Assembly (NCBI RefSeq): GCF_001458315.1
Contig: NZ_CYRX01000031.1
Location: 248,001 to 312,000, forward strand
DNA: 64,000 nt
Source: Thalassobacter stenotrophicus
GTDB taxonomy: Bacteria > Pseudomonadota > Alphaproteobacteria > Rhodobacterales > Rhodobacteraceae
Direction of reading: 5' to 3'
Below are positions 1 to 9,476 of the stretch, one piece after another (the first letter of the stretch is position 1; the number at the start of each line of letters is the position of its first letter). The notes beneath the pieces were generated by a model. The model made no database searches. It saw only the letters and a list, made by a program, of their open reading frames with translations, and was not told the origin of the DNA. Position numbers and translations under genes: made by a program.

Positions 1-162
1 AAAATCGAGCTTGTCATCGCCGATGACATGCTAGACGGAGCCATCGACGCCATTGTTGGCGCTGCCAAAACCGACAAAATCGGGGACGGTAAAATTTTCG
101 TTTCAGACATCGCGCAAGCCATCCGCATTCGGACCGGCGAAACCGGCGACGATGCTGTCTAA
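1..162 (+). CDS. glnB: Nitrogen regulatory protein P-II (C-terminal part)
   Basis: The window opens inside this gene. Frame 1 gives 53 residues and a TAA stop at 160-162. The visible part matches the P-II C-terminal half: the B-loop segment TDKIGDGKIFV and the tail AIRIRTGETGDDAV, which contribute to the ATP/2-oxoglutarate site in known P-II proteins. The T-loop with its uridylylated tyrosine lies off the left edge. P-II senses 2-oxoglutarate and glutamine and steers GlnE and NtrB. It sits 39 bases ahead of glnA in the same direction, the usual alphaproteobacterial glnB-glnA operon. A GlnK paralogue cannot be formally excluded, but the glnA linkage favours GlnB. Confidence 0.93.
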   Translation, partial: KIELVIADDMLDGAIDAIVGAAKTDKIGDGKIFVSDIAQAIRIRTGETGDDAV

Positions 163-201
163 TCAGTTCACACAAAACACAGAGCACAAAGGGGAAGCTC
201 C

Positions 202-1608
202 ATGAGCAAAGACGCTGTTCTTAAGATGATCAAAGACGAGGACGTCGAATACGTCGACATCCGCTTCACTGATCCACGCGGCAAACTGCAGCACGTTACG
301 ATCGTTGCTGACCTCGTAGACGAAGACTTCTTGGACGAAGGCTTCATGTTCGACGGTTCGTCCATCGCTGGCTGGAAATCCATCGAAGAGTCGGACATGA
401 AACTGATGCCCGACACGAACAGCGTCTATGTTGACCCGTTCTACGCGGAAAAAACCATCTGCATTCACTGCTCCGTGGTTGAGCCCGACACCGGCGAACC
501 CTACCCCCGTGACCCCCGCGGCACCGCTGAAAAAGCCGAGGCTTACCTCAAGTCCTCAGGTATCGGTGACGTATCCTACTTTGGCCCCGAAGCTGAATTC
601 TTCCTGTTTGACGACGTACGTTTCTCGAACACGATGAACAAAGTGTCGTTCGAAGTCGACGCTCAGGACGCATCCTGGAACACCGACGCTGAGTACGACA
701 TGGGCAACATGGGTCACCGTCCCGGCGTAAAAGGCGGCTACTTCCCAGTGAACCCCACCGACGCAGCCCAAGACCTGCGGTCCGAAATGCTCTCCACGAT
801 GAAGCGCATGGGCATGAAGGTCGACAAACACCACCACGAGGTGGCGTCGTGCCAGCACGAGCTGGGTCTGATTTTTGGCTCGCTCACGCACCAAGCTGAT
901 GAGCTGCAAAAGTACAAATACGTGATCCACAACGTGGCCCACGCCTACGGCAAGTCCGCGACATTCATGCCCAAGCCTATCGCAGGCGACAACGGCACAG
1001 GCATGCACGTGAACATGTCGATCTGGAAAGACGGCAAGCCCCTGTTCGCAGGCGACAAATACGCCGATCTGTCGGACGAAGCTCTGTACTTCATCGGTGG
1101 TATCCTGAAGCACGCAAAAGCGTTGAACGCCTTCACGAACCCCTCGACGAACTCCTACAAGCGTCTGATCCCCGGCTTTGAAGCCCCCGTTCTGCGCGCC
1201 TACTCGGCACGTAACCGGTCCGGTTGTGTCCGTATTCCATGGTCCGAGTCGCCCAAAGCCAAGCGCGTTGAGGCTCGTTTCCCCGACCCAGCAGCGAACC
1301 CCTACCTGTGCTTCGCAGCTCTGCTGATGGCTGGTCTTGACGGTATCACCAACAAGATCCACCCCGGTGAAGCCTCTGACAAAGACCTCTACGATCTGCC
1401 ACCAGAAGAGCTGGCTGAGATCCCAACGGTCTGCGCCTCCTTGCGTGAAGCGCTCGACGAGCTGGAAAAAGACCACGACTTCCTTCTGGCCGGTGACGTG
1501 TTCACCAAAGACCAGATCCAAGGCTACATGGAGCTGAAGTGGGAAGAAGTGTACAACTACGAGCACACGCCGCACCCCGTTGAGTACGGCATGTACTACT
1601 CCTGCTAA
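202..1608 (+). CDS. glnA: Type I glutamine synthetase
   Basis: A 468-residue dodecameric-type glutamine synthetase that makes glutamine from glutamate, ammonia and ATP in the cytoplasm. The length is normal for GSI. The beta-grasp N-terminus is followed by the catalytic barrel with [17 protein letters not shown], and [20 protein letters not shown] supplies nucleotide and glutamate contacts. Tyr397 lies in [11 protein letters not shown], the adenylylation site of GlnE-regulated enzymes, at exactly the E. coli position. The ATG at 202 has GGGGAAG upstream. It is cotranscribed with glnB and followed by a strong hairpin terminator. Expected control is by adenylylation and by NtrC-type promoters upstream of the window. 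Confidence 0.98.
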   Translation: MSKDAVLKMIKDEDVEYVDIRFTDPRGKLQHVTIVADLVDEDFLDEGFMFDGSSIAGWKSIEESDMKLMPDTNSVYVDPFYAEKTICIHCSVVEPDTGEPYPRDPRGTAEKAEAYLKSSGIGDVSYFGPEAEFFLFDDVRFSNTMNKVSFEVDAQDASWNTDAEYDMGNMGHRPGVKGGYFPVNPTDAAQDLRSEMLSTMKRMGMKVDKHHHEVASCQHELGLIFGSLTHQADELQKYKYVIHNVAHAYGKSATFMPKPIAGDNGTGMHVNMSIWKDGKPLFAGDKYADLSDEALYFIGGILKHAKALNAFTNPSTNSYKRLIPGFEAPVLRAYSARNRSGCVRIPWSESPKAKRVEARFPDPAANPYLCFAALLMAGLDGITNKIHPGEASDKDLYDLPPEELAEIPTVCASLREALDELEKDHDFLLAGDVFTKDQIQGYMELKWEEVYNYEHTPHPVEYGMYYSC

Positions 1609-1630
1609 TTGTCTGATTAGTCTGATAAAG

Positions 1631-1657
1631 AAGGGCGCCTCTTGGGGCGCCCTTTTG
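1631..1657 (+). terminator. Rho-independent terminator of glnBA
   Basis: The stem AAGGGCGCC (1631-1639) pairs perfectly with GGCGCCCTT (1646-1654) around the loop TCTTGG, followed by a short T run. It begins 22 bases after the glnA stop. It may also help end scpB transcription from the other strand, whose stop lies 45 bases further on, though the minus-strand U run is weaker. Confidence 0.9.
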
Positions 1658-1701
1658 CGTTATTCGTAAGTAATTTTGGGTCGGCGAAAGTGACCGCGCG
1701 G

Positions 1702-2409
1702 CTATGGATCTTCGATCAGCGGGTCGCTATCACCCAACGCGTCAGGCTCAAAAAGCCCTTCTTGCCCATCATCTTGCGCGGCTTCATCCACCATTTCGGT
1801 GCCGGGCGGCGGCCGGTTTTCCAGCAGGCCAGCAGCGCGCAACTCTTTAAGCCCCGGAAGATCCCGCGCATTTTCGAGACCAAAGTGATCGAGGAACTCT
1901 TGGGTCACGATAAAGGTCACGGGCCGTCCTGGCGTCATACGCCGTTTGCCCAGCTTGACCCATTCCAACTCAATCAGCTGATCCACTGTGCCTTTGGACA
2001 CAGAGACCCCTCTAATTTCTTCAATCTCAGCGCGGGTCACAGGTTGATGGTAGGCGATGATCGCCAGTGTCTCGATCGCGGCCCGGCTTAGCTTGCGGGT
2101 CTCAATGATTTCACGGGTCATCAAGAACCCCAGATCAGCGGCTGTGCGAAACGCCCACGCATCCCCGACCCGAAGCAATTGCACCCCCCGCCCCTCGTAC
2201 CGGCGGCGTAGAAGGCTCAGCGCGGCGGGGGCGTCACAACCATGGGGCATGCGCGCGTGCAACTCAGGGATGCCCACTGGCTCGGCGCTGGCGAATAAGA
2301 TTGCCTCTACCATACGCTCCTGCTCAGCCAGCGGGGGCGCGGCAAACAGGCTCTCGGATTGGGGGCTGTCTGTGGGTTCCGCCGGGTCGTGTAGGTCGCT
2401 GTCTGTCAT
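1702..2409 (-). CDS. scpB: Segregation and condensation protein B
   Basis: A 235-residue kleisin-associated winged-helix protein that binds ScpA and helps the SMC condensin organise the chromosome. The core from about residue 28 (AEQERMVEAILFASAEPV) to 190 carries the two winged helices; LAIIAYHQPVTRAEIEEIRG is the most recognisable ScpB stretch. The C-terminal 40 residues are acidic and probably disordered. The start overlaps the scpA stop by 4 bases, so translation is coupled. In related genomes tatABC usually follows scpB; here the gene instead runs into convergent glnA. Confidence 0.95.
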   Translation of the reverse strand: MTDSDLHDPAEPTDSPQSESLFAAPPLAEQERMVEAILFASAEPVGIPELHARMPHGCDAPAALSLLRRRYEGRGVQLLRVGDAWAFRTAADLGFLMTREIIETRKLSRAAIETLAIIAYHQPVTRAEIEEIRGVSVSKGTVDQLIELEWVKLGKRRMTPGRPVTFIVTQEFLDHFGLENARDLPGLKELRAAGLLENRPPPGTEMVDEAAQDDGQEGLFEPDALGDSDPLIEDP

Positions 2410-3251
2410 TGCTCTGCCTTGCTGCGAATTTGAATGGGGGCAAAGACCTCGCCTTGGCGCAACTCAATCGCGCCTCCCTTTGCCAACTCAAGCGTTGCCG
2501 CGAATGTCGCGGCTGTGGCCGACCGGCGCTTGACCGGGTCAGAGGTCCAACCCGCTGGGAGATAGGACATAATATCCGTCCATTCGCCGACATAGCCCAT
2601 CATGCCGCGCAGCCGTTCCAAGGCCTCTTCCATCGTGTAGACGCTATCGCGATCTAGGATAAACGGGCGGAAATCATCGCGGGTCCGAATACGCGCGTAC
2701 CCCTGCATCAGGTCCAAAAGTGTGGCGGTATAGGTGATGCGCCGGGCGCGGGTGACATCCTCGGTGATGCCGCGCGCAAAACGGTCCTTGCCCAATTGGT
2801 CACGCGCCATCAGTCGCGCGGCCACATCGCGCATGGCCTCCAAACGCTCTAGCTGAAACGCGAGGTGCGCCGCGAGATCTTCACCCGAAGGGCCCTCTGC
2901 GGTGGGATCGGGCGGCAAAAGCAAGCGCGATTTGAGAAAGGCCAACCACGCCGCCATCACAAGGTAGTCCGCCGCCAGCTCAATCCGCAGTTCAGCCGCT
3001 TTTTCAACGAACACAAGGTATTGCCGAGCCAATTGCAGGACCGATATTTTGCGCAGATCGACCTTTTGCGTGCGTGACAGCATCAGCAACAGATCCAACG
3101 GCCCCTCAAACCCATCCACATCAATGATCAGCGCTTCGGCCGCAAGCCGATCCTCGACCGAGATACCCCGTGCCTGAGGCGCCGCATCGGTTTCCGTGCG
3201 ACGGTCTGCGGGCCATTCGGTCCCAGAAAGCAAAGGTGTGCGGGGCGACAT
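2406..3251 (-). CDS. scpA: Segregation and condensation protein A (kleisin)
   Basis: A 281-residue kleisin of the SMC-ScpAB condensin. The N-terminal SMC-neck-binding region shows FEGPLDLLLMLSRTQKVDL (about residues 48-66), the ScpA hallmark. A helical linker and a C-terminal winged helix that binds the SMC head follow. The first 35 or so residues are a variable extension. It lies 15 bases after nagZ and overlaps scpB by 4, in one minus-strand operon argS-SPOR-nagZ-scpA-scpB. No clear Shine-Dalgarno precedes the ATG, so coupling to nagZ translation is plausible. Confidence 0.95.
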   Translation of the reverse strand: MSPRTPLLSGTEWPADRRTETDAAPQARGISVEDRLAAEALIIDVDGFEGPLDLLLMLSRTQKVDLRKISVLQLARQYLVFVEKAAELRIELAADYLVMAAWLAFLKSRLLLPPDPTAEGPSGEDLAAHLAFQLERLEAMRDVAARLMARDQLGKDRFARGITEDVTRARRITYTATLLDLMQGYARIRTRDDFRPFILDRDSVYTMEEALERLRGMMGYVGEWTDIMSYLPAGWTSDPVKRRSATAATFAATLELAKGGAIELRQGEVFAPIQIRSKAEQ

Positions 3252-3266
3252 GCCGGTCCGTTGGCC

Positions 3267-4268
3267 CTATCCGTTGAGGAGCGCCTCAAGGTCGGCCTCA
3301 ACAGCGCTGATGTCAAGGGCGGCTGGCGGCTGGCGCAGCGCCAAGGCCGCCTGTGCCCTATCATACGCCTTGGGCAACAAGGTACCTGCGGCATCCACCA
3401 CGGCTGCCATCTCAGCCCGGTCACCATTGCAATGCAGGACCACGTCGCAGCCCGCGCGAATGCTATCGCGTGCTCGGGTCGGGATATCTCCCGGGAGGGC
3501 ATTCATCGACAGATCGTCGGTCATCAACAGACCGTCAAAGCCGATGTCGTCTCGGATTACGCGGTGCAGGATCGGACTGGTCGTAGCAGGGGCGTCGGGG
3601 TCAATCGCGGAATATACAACATGCGCGGTCATCCCAAGGGGCACGTCTTGTAACGCTTTGAACACCGCGAAATCCGTGCCCTCAAGCGTCGCACGATCCG
3701 TGGTCACTGTGGGCAGGTCATGGTGGCTGTCGCTGGTTCCGCGGCCATGGCCGGGAATGTGTTTGACCACCGACAAAACGCCACCTGCCAACTGGCCCGC
3801 CACGACCGCGCGTGCGGCGGCGATGACCTGCTCCGTCTCAGTGCCAAGAGTGCGGTTGCGCAAAAAGGGGTGGGTGTCAGCAGTTGTCAGATCAGCAGTC
3901 GGGGTGCAGTTCACATCGATCCCGACCTCAAAAAGCTCATGCGCGATGATCCGCGCGCGCAGCTCCATGGACCGGACAGCATCCCGTGCCGTTTGCATAT
4001 GATCGAGAGGCGGCAGCCATTCCCGCCAATGCGGCGCGCGCAATCGCTGGACCCGCCCACCTTCTTGATCGATCAGGATCGGAGCTTGCCACCCGACCGC
4101 CGCCCGTAGCGATGCCGTCAGCCGACGTACTTGATCGGGGTTTTCGATGTTGCGTGCAAACAGGATAAACCCAAGGGGCTGCGTTTCTTTTAAAAACGCG
4201 GCTTCATCCTGCGTCAGAACCGGCCCCTCACACCCAAAGATATAGGCGCCAGTCGTCTTGGGGATCAT
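3267..4268 (-). CDS. nagZ: Beta-N-acetylhexosaminidase, glycoside hydrolase family 3
   Basis: A 333-residue cytoplasmic GH3 enzyme that removes N-acetylglucosamine from anhydromuropeptides during wall recycling. The single-domain length fits NagZ rather than larger GH3 glucosidases. Visible motifs are the N-terminal barrel IDQEGGRVQRL, the loop KHIPGHGRGTSDSHHDLP with the His/Asp acid-base dyad, and LLMTDDLSMNAL with the aspartate nucleophile. There is no signal peptide. The start overlaps the upstream SPOR gene stop by 4 bases. Confidence 0.95.
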   Translation of the reverse strand: MIPKTTGAYIFGCEGPVLTQDEAAFLKETQPLGFILFARNIENPDQVRRLTASLRAAVGWQAPILIDQEGGRVQRLRAPHWREWLPPLDHMQTARDAVRSMELRARIIAHELFEVGIDVNCTPTADLTTADTHPFLRNRTLGTETEQVIAAARAVVAGQLAGGVLSVVKHIPGHGRGTSDSHHDLPTVTTDRATLEGTDFAVFKALQDVPLGMTAHVVYSAIDPDAPATTSPILHRVIRDDIGFDGLLMTDDLSMNALPGDIPTRARDSIRAGCDVVLHCNGDRAEMAAVVDAAGTLLPKAYDRAQAALALRQPPAALDISAVEADLEALLNG

Positions 4269-5155
4269 TTAGCTGTGACCGGGATGCAGGCTGCATTGCG
4301 TGACAAAAACGCGGAACAGAACTGCCGTGCGGCGGTCGCGTCATCAAAGCCCACGACGCGCAGACGGTAAAAGTTCCGACCGCCAGACACTGCACTTTGA
4401 ACCAATCGCTTCTTGCCCACCATGTAGTCGCCGAACCGGCTTTCCAGCCGTTCCCATGCGGCCATCGCCTGTTCGGGCGTGTCGAACGCCCCCAGCTGCA
4501 CCAGCCGCGCGCCGGGCGCTACAGTGCTGGCGTCGGCATCAACCGAAGCGCGCTGCACTTCAACCGGGGCAGCCGCGCGCCGCACATTCGCAGGCCGAGG
4601 CGCGGGGCGGACCGATTGTGCAATACCCGGCACGGAGGCGGGAATGACGTCCGTGTTCGCCCCAGTCTGCGACGCGCTCAGCTCCGAGGCCAGGTTGGCC
4701 ACATTGAGGGATGCGTATTCTTGCGGGGCTTCAACAGCTGCATCCGTCGGCGCGGAGGCTGAGGTTTGTACGATAGTCGCCACTGGCTCTGGTGCAGTTT
4801 GTTCCCGGACCACGGGTTCTAGGTTGACGGGTGCCGGGGCCAGCACAACACGGTCAGCTACGGGCGCCGCAGCACCACCAGCCTTGATCTCATTGACGGA
4901 CAGCCCCTGATAGGCCGCCTGCATCCCACCGGGATCTTCGGGGGCCACGCGCATCGGTTCCTGCAACGCTGCAATCACCGGCACCTCAGCCACATCGCGC
5001 AGCGTCAATTGCACGCTCCAGGTGATCAGGCCCGCCACAAGCGCCAATGAGCACCCTGCCCCAACCCAGTTAACCACCCCAAATGAGGCAGCCCCCGTGG
5101 CTGAAGCTTCACGTGCCTTGGGGGTCGCCTGCGCGAAATACCTGACGTCCGTCAT
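4265..5155 (-). CDS. SPOR-domain inner-membrane protein
   Basis: A 296-residue protein with a short cytoplasmic N-terminus, one membrane segment around residues 30-50 (VGAGCSLALVAGLITWSVQL), a long Ala/Pro/Val-rich periplasmic linker and a C-terminal SPOR domain (about 217-296, from ARLVQLGAFDTPEQAMAAWERL). SPOR domains bind denuded glycan strands, so it is probably drawn to the division septum. AAGGA lies 8 bases before the ATG. It sits between argS and nagZ, a conserved position in Rhodobacteraceae, next to another wall-related gene. It has no E. coli-style name; it is FtsN-like in layout, but that role is an inference. Confidence 0.9.
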   Translation of the reverse strand: MTDVRYFAQATPKAREASATGAASFGVVNWVGAGCSLALVAGLITWSVQLTLRDVAEVPVIAALQEPMRVAPEDPGGMQAAYQGLSVNEIKAGGAAAPVADRVVLAPAPVNLEPVVREQTAPEPVATIVQTSASAPTDAAVEAPQEYASLNVANLASELSASQTGANTDVIPASVPGIAQSVRPAPRPANVRRAAAPVEVQRASVDADASTVAPGARLVQLGAFDTPEQAMAAWERLESRFGDYMVGKKRLVQSAVSGGRNFYRLRVVGFDDATAARQFCSAFLSRNAACIPVTAK

Positions 5156-5266
5156 GCCTGTATCCTTTTTCGCCCCGAGGGAGGTCCACCCAAGCCGAAC
5201 TTGGGTAGATAGGGGCTATTAAACTGCTCTGCTCGCCGACGTTGCGGGTGCCCGATTATCGGGTCT

Positions 5267-7012
5267 TCACCGCATTTCTTGCGCCGGTTCTACGCCCAAA
5301 ATACCCAATCCTGCTGAAATAACAACAGAAACGGACCGTGCGAGGGCGATTTTTGCACCCGATGCGGCCGGGTTATCCTCTTGGAGGAAGCGCAATGTCG
5401 GGACATCATTGCCGCGGTTCCACAACCCGTGGAATTCAGACGCGAGGTCATACAGGTAGAACGCCACGCGATGCGGCTCATGCGTGCGGGCCGCGATTTC
5501 GACAAGACGGGGCCATTCGGCCAACTTGGCGGCCAATGCGTGTTCGGCCGGGTGGTCTAGCAGGCTCAGATCCGCCGTCGTCAGGTCCGCGTCTGTGCAG
5601 GGCAACCCTGCGGCTTGGGCCTTACGCAGCACTGACATCACCCGTGCGTGCGCATATTGCACGTAGAACACAGGGTTGTCCTTGGACTGCTCAGTGACCT
5701 TGCTGAAGTCAAAATCCAACGGTGCATCATTTTTGCGCGTCAGCATGATGAAGCGCGTCACGTCTTTGCCGACTTCACGCAGCAAGTCTTGTACGGTGAT
5801 AAAAGTGCCCGCACGCTTGGACATTTTGAATTCTTCGCCGTCTTTGAACAGCCGCACGATCTGCGCGAGCTTGATCTCCAGCGGGACGCGTTCCTCGGAC
5901 AGGGCCGCGACAGCCGCTTTCATCCGTTTGACATAACCCCCGTGATCGGCGCCAAAGACGTCGATCAAGGCATCAAAGCCGCGCTGCACTTTGTCATAGT
6001 GATAGGCGATGTCGGGCGCAAAATACGCCCAAGCGCCGTCAGATTTTTGGACCGGGCGGTCCTCATCGTCACCGTATTGAGTAGAGCGGAACAGCCATTG
6101 TTCCCGCGCCTGCCAATCGTCAGGGATTTTGCCCTTGGGGGGTGGGAGTGTGCCCCAATAGATCAGGCCCTTGCCCTTGAGATCCTCAATCGCGGCCTCA
6201 ATACGACCCGTGCCGTACAGGGATTTTTCAGAGAAAAAGACATCCATTTTGATGCCCAAGTCGGCCAAATCCGCCCGCACCATGTCCATCATCGCGTCGG
6301 TCGCAAAACCGCGCACCTCAGCCAGCCACACGTCTTCGGGTTGATCGACATAGGCGTCGCCAACTTTGTCCTTCAGGGCTTGGCCCGCGCCAATCAGATA
6401 GTCACCGGGGTATGTGCCATCCTCAAACGCGACCTCTTGGCCGTGTGCCTCAAGGTAGCGCAGGTAAACAGACCGCGCGAGCACGTCGACCTGCCCGCCG
6501 CCATCGTTGATATAATATTCACGCGTTACCACGTGGCCCGCGTATTCCAGCAAAGCCGCCAGCGCGTCGCCAAAGACTGCGCCACGGGTGTGGCCCACGT
6601 GCAGCGGCCCCGTCGGGTTGGCGGAGACGTATTCCACATTGACCTTACGCCCCTGCCCCATGTCGGACCGACCAAAGCCTGTGCCCTGCGCCAAAACGCC
6701 CGCTACGACCTGCTGCCAGACCACGGGCGCGAGCCGGAGGTTCAAAAAGCCGGGGCCTGCGACCTCGGCACTGTCGATCCGTGGATCTTGGGCCAATTTG
6801 GTGGCCAACGCCTCCGCGATATCGCGGGGCTTTTTCTTGGCGGGTTTGGCCAAAACCATCGCCGCGTTCGTCGCCATATCTCCGTGACCCGCATCGCGTG
6901 GTGGCTCAACCGCGACGTTGGCAAAATCCAACCCCTCCGGCAGCGTCCCATCCTGGGTCATAGCAGTGAGCGAGGTGATAACGGCGGCGCGAATATCAGC
7001 GAACAGGTTCAT
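5267..7012 (-). CDS. argS: Arginyl-tRNA synthetase
   Basis: A 581-residue class I synthetase that charges tRNA-Arg. HIGH-type motif [15 protein letters not shown] and KMSKS-type motif [13 protein letters not shown] are both present, followed by the DALR anticodon-binding domain at the C-terminus; the N-terminal tRNA-binding domain starts at [11 protein letters not shown]. An in-frame ATG 75 bases upstream exists, but the ATG at 7012 matches family N-termini and has GAAGGA in front. It follows dgt by 52 bases. Two small inverted repeats (5251-5263 and 5188-5206) lie between its stop and the SPOR gene, without a U run. Confidence 0.97.
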   Translation of the reverse strand: MNLFADIRAAVITSLTAMTQDGTLPEGLDFANVAVEPPRDAGHGDMATNAAMVLAKPAKKKPRDIAEALATKLAQDPRIDSAEVAGPGFLNLRLAPVVWQQVVAGVLAQGTGFGRSDMGQGRKVNVEYVSANPTGPLHVGHTRGAVFGDALAALLEYAGHVVTREYYINDGGGQVDVLARSVYLRYLEAHGQEVAFEDGTYPGDYLIGAGQALKDKVGDAYVDQPEDVWLAEVRGFATDAMMDMVRADLADLGIKMDVFFSEKSLYGTGRIEAAIEDLKGKGLIYWGTLPPPKGKIPDDWQAREQWLFRSTQYGDDEDRPVQKSDGAWAYFAPDIAYHYDKVQRGFDALIDVFGADHGGYVKRMKAAVAALSEERVPLEIKLAQIVRLFKDGEEFKMSKRAGTFITVQDLLREVGKDVTRFIMLTRKNDAPLDFDFSKVTEQSKDNPVFYVQYAHARVMSVLRKAQAAGLPCTDADLTTADLSLLDHPAEHALAAKLAEWPRLVEIAARTHEPHRVAFYLYDLASEFHGLWNRGNDVPTLRFLQEDNPAASGAKIALARSVSVVISAGLGILGVEPAQEMR

Positions 7013-7064
7013 ATGGGGGCGTCCTTCAGGTTTGTCGCATCGTTTAGCAGCGCAGCGGCGGAGT

Positions 7065-8201
7065 TCAAGCACCCACAAGGCGCGCATGGGCCTGCAAAGC
7101 GAAGCGATCGGTCATGCCAGCGATGTAATCAGCCACCAAACGGGCCAACGCCAGCTCATCTGCTTGAGCAACCTCGGCCTCCCACTCGGTGGGCAAAAGA
7201 CTGGGGTCATTCATGAAAACGCGGAATAGGTCCGTGACGACCTCAGTGACCTCGGCCCGCTTGGCCACAACATTGGGTGCCCGGTACATATGGGCAAAGA
7301 GAAAACTGCGCACCTCGCGCAGATCGCGCCACATCGCGGGCGAAAACTGCACAACCATGCGGCCCGCGTGACGGATATCACTGGCGGTTTGGGGAGTGAT
7401 GGCCTCAAGGTTCGCGCGCGAGACCGCGATCACGTCCTCAACCAACAGGCCAAAAAACCGCCGCAGCGCTTCGTGTTGGCGGCGGCGGTCGTCGATGCCG
7501 GGGTGCAATTTGTCCACTTCGGCAAAGCATGCCCCCACCAGCGGCAGGTGCAAGATATCTTCAACCGTGAACAATCCCGCGCGCAGCCCATCCATCAGGT
7601 CATGATTGTTGTAGGCGATGTCATCAGCAAGGGCCGCCACCTGCGCCTCGGCGCTGGCGTGAGTGTGCAATTCCAAATCGTGCTGCGCGTTATAGTCGGC
7701 CAGCGCATAAGGGATATCATCCACCACTGGACCATTGTGTTTTGCAATACCTTCAAGAGTTTCCCACGTGAGGTTCAAGCCATCCCAAAGTGCATAATGC
7801 CGCTCTAGGCTGGTGACGATCCGAATGGCCTGTGCGTTGTGGTCGAACCCGCCGTAGGGTTTCATCAGCGCATCCAACGCGTCCTCCCCCGTGTGACCAA
7901 AGGGCGTGTGGCCAAGGTCATGGGCCAGTGCAACAGCTTCGGTCAGCTCAGCGTTCAAGCCTAAAACCCCCGAAATCGTTCGCGCAACTTGTGCGACCTC
8001 AATTGAATGGGTCAGGCGCGTACGGAAATAATCGCCCTCATGCTCGATAAAAACTTGGGTTTTATGTTTGAGCCGCCGAAAGGCCGAGGCATGGATAATT
8101 CTGTCACGATCCCGCTGAAAACAGGACCGAAAGGTGCTTTCCCGTTCAGGGAAAAGCCGGCCCCGGCTTTGGGCGGGGTCGCAGGCAAAGGATACGGGCA
8201 T
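7065..8201 (-). CDS. dgt: Deoxyguanosinetriphosphate triphosphohydrolase-like protein (HD domain)
   Basis: A 378-residue HD-superfamily dNTPase that releases tripolyphosphate from deoxynucleotides. Metal ligands are visible in order: H in [14 protein letters not shown] in [17 protein letters not shown], and the late D in [16 protein letters not shown]. The N-terminal [20 protein letters not shown] is the family signature of short Dgt proteins, which often have broader dNTP specificity than the E. coli enzyme. It heads a minus-strand run with argS and is divergent from the Fe-S carrier gene, with an 83-base shared promoter region. Confidence 0.94.
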   Translation of the reverse strand: MPVSFACDPAQSRGRLFPERESTFRSCFQRDRDRIIHASAFRRLKHKTQVFIEHEGDYFRTRLTHSIEVAQVARTISGVLGLNAELTEAVALAHDLGHTPFGHTGEDALDALMKPYGGFDHNAQAIRIVTSLERHYALWDGLNLTWETLEGIAKHNGPVVDDIPYALADYNAQHDLELHTHASAEAQVAALADDIAYNNHDLMDGLRAGLFTVEDILHLPLVGACFAEVDKLHPGIDDRRRQHEALRRFFGLLVEDVIAVSRANLEAITPQTASDIRHAGRMVVQFSPAMWRDLREVRSFLFAHMYRAPNVVAKRAEVTEVVTDLFRVFMNDPSLLPTEWEAEVAQADELALARLVADYIAGMTDRFALQAHARLVGA

Positions 8202-8284
8202 GGGCCCTCTCTTGTGGCGCTAACGTCAGGCTTCTATATTGGGTGCAACGGTCGTTGACCACCGCAAGTAAAAAGAGGCTCCCG

Positions 8285-8614
8285 ATGGACCTGCAAATTC
8301 CTCCCAAAGTTACGCCCCGCGCCTTTGCACGCCTTGCTGAGATTGGTGCCGCAAAAGAGGGAAAAGCCCTGCGGATCGCCGTGGATGGCGGCGGCTGCTC
8401 GGGATTTCAGTATGAAATCACGCTCGACGCGCCCAAAGACGATGATCTCATCCTCGAGAGTGAGGGGGAACGCGTAGTCTTCGATGAGGTGTCGTTGCCG
8501 TTTCTGGCCGCGGCCACCATCGACTTTAGCGAAGAATTGATCGGCGCGCGCTTTGTGATCGATAATCCGAACGCGTCCTCTAGCTGCGGTTGCGGCGTCA
8601 GCTTTTCGATGTAG
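8285..8614 (+). CDS. erpA: A-type iron-sulfur carrier (ErpA/IscA family)
   Basis: A 109-residue HesB/IscA fold protein that hands Fe-S clusters to apoproteins. The three ligand cysteines are in GGCSGFQYEI and SSSCGCGVSFSM. The ATG at 8285 is chosen because AAAAAGAGG precedes it and the family starts here; an in-frame ATG at 8243 would add 14 basic residues. ErpA versus IscA cannot be settled from sequence alone; divergence from dgt is the usual context of the ErpA-like member in this family. Confidence 0.9.
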   Translation: MDLQIPPKVTPRAFARLAEIGAAKEGKALRIAVDGGGCSGFQYEITLDAPKDDDLILESEGERVVFDEVSLPFLAAATIDFSEELIGARFVIDNPNASSSCGCGVSFSM

Positions 8615-8692
8615 CGCCCCACTAGGGCCGCTTGCCCCGTGACATTCCAGTTTGCCCTGCTTAAGACACGGGGCAACAGCGGAAGGGTGGCC

Positions 8693-9472
8693 ATGAAAAT
8701 CGCGACGTTCAACATCAACGGCATCAAGGCGCGCATGGGCGCGCTGACGGACTGGCTGACGCAAAGCGCGCCAGACATCGCCCTGTTGCAAGAGATCAAG
8801 TCGGTGGATGAGGCTTTTCCCCGCGCCCACTTCGAAGACTTGGGATATTCGGTTCACACCCACGGGCAAAAGGGCTTCAACGGCGTGGCGATCATGTCGA
8901 AACTGCCCCTAGAAGACATCACCATGGGTCTGCCCGGCGACGCCGAGGATGAACAAGCCCGTTGGATCGAGGCCACCGTTGTGGGCAAACAAGCGGTGCG
9001 CTTGTGCGGGCTGTACCTGCCCAACGGGAACCCCTGCCCCGGCCCCAAATACGACTACAAGTTGGCGTGGATGGAGCGGTTAGAAGCGCGTGCAGCGGCC
9101 CTTTTGGCAGAAGAAACGCCGTTCCTAATGGCCGGCGACTACAACATCATCCCCCAAGATGAGGACGCCGCGCGCCCGGACGCGTGGCGCGAGGACGCGC
9201 TGGCCCGCCCCGAAAGCCGCGCTGCGTTCCGCCGACTGTTAAACCTTGGCCTGACGGAGGCCTTCCGCACCCGCAAAAACGGGCCCGGGCATTATTCATT
9301 CTGGGACTACCAGGCTGGCGCGTGGAACCGTAACGACGGCATCCGCATTGACCACTTCCTGCTGAGCCCCGACTGTGCCGACCTGCTCCGGGACTGCTGG
9401 ATTGAGGCGGAGGTCCGTGGCCGCGAGAAACCCTCGGACCACGTGCCTGTTTGGGTCGATTTGGACATCTAG
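8693..9472 (+). CDS. xthA: Exodeoxyribonuclease III (AP endonuclease)
   Basis: A 259-residue enzyme of the EEP fold that cuts 5' to abasic sites and trims 3' blocked ends in base-excision repair. Motifs are MKIATFNINGIKAR at the start, LLQEIKS with the metal-binding Glu, LCGLYLPNGNP, MAGDYNIIPQDED and RIDHFLLSPD plus KPSDHVPVW at the end. The start at 8693 has GGAAGGGTGG upstream; the longer in-frame ATG (8639) adds an unrelated leader. It converges with the aldo/keto reductase, the stops 5 bases apart. Confidence 0.96.
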   Translation: MKIATFNINGIKARMGALTDWLTQSAPDIALLQEIKSVDEAFPRAHFEDLGYSVHTHGQKGFNGVAIMSKLPLEDITMGLPGDAEDEQARWIEATVVGKQAVRLCGLYLPNGNPCPGPKYDYKLAWMERLEARAAALLAEETPFLMAGDYNIIPQDEDAARPDAWREDALARPESRAAFRRLLNLGLTEAFRTRKNGPGHYSFWDYQAGAWNRNDGIRIDHFLLSPDCADLLRDCWIEAEVRGREKPSDHVPVWVDLDI

Positions 9473-9476
9473 CTCC

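Noticed and set aside
556-1575. 339-codon open frame opposite glnA
   Set aside because: Lies entirely inside glnA on the other strand; its length follows from the strong codon bias of glnA and the product matches nothing.
5648-7216. 522-codon open frame opposite argS
   Set aside because: Antisense shadow of a certain gene; composition (many His, Arg, Gln) is that of reverse-complemented GC-rich code.
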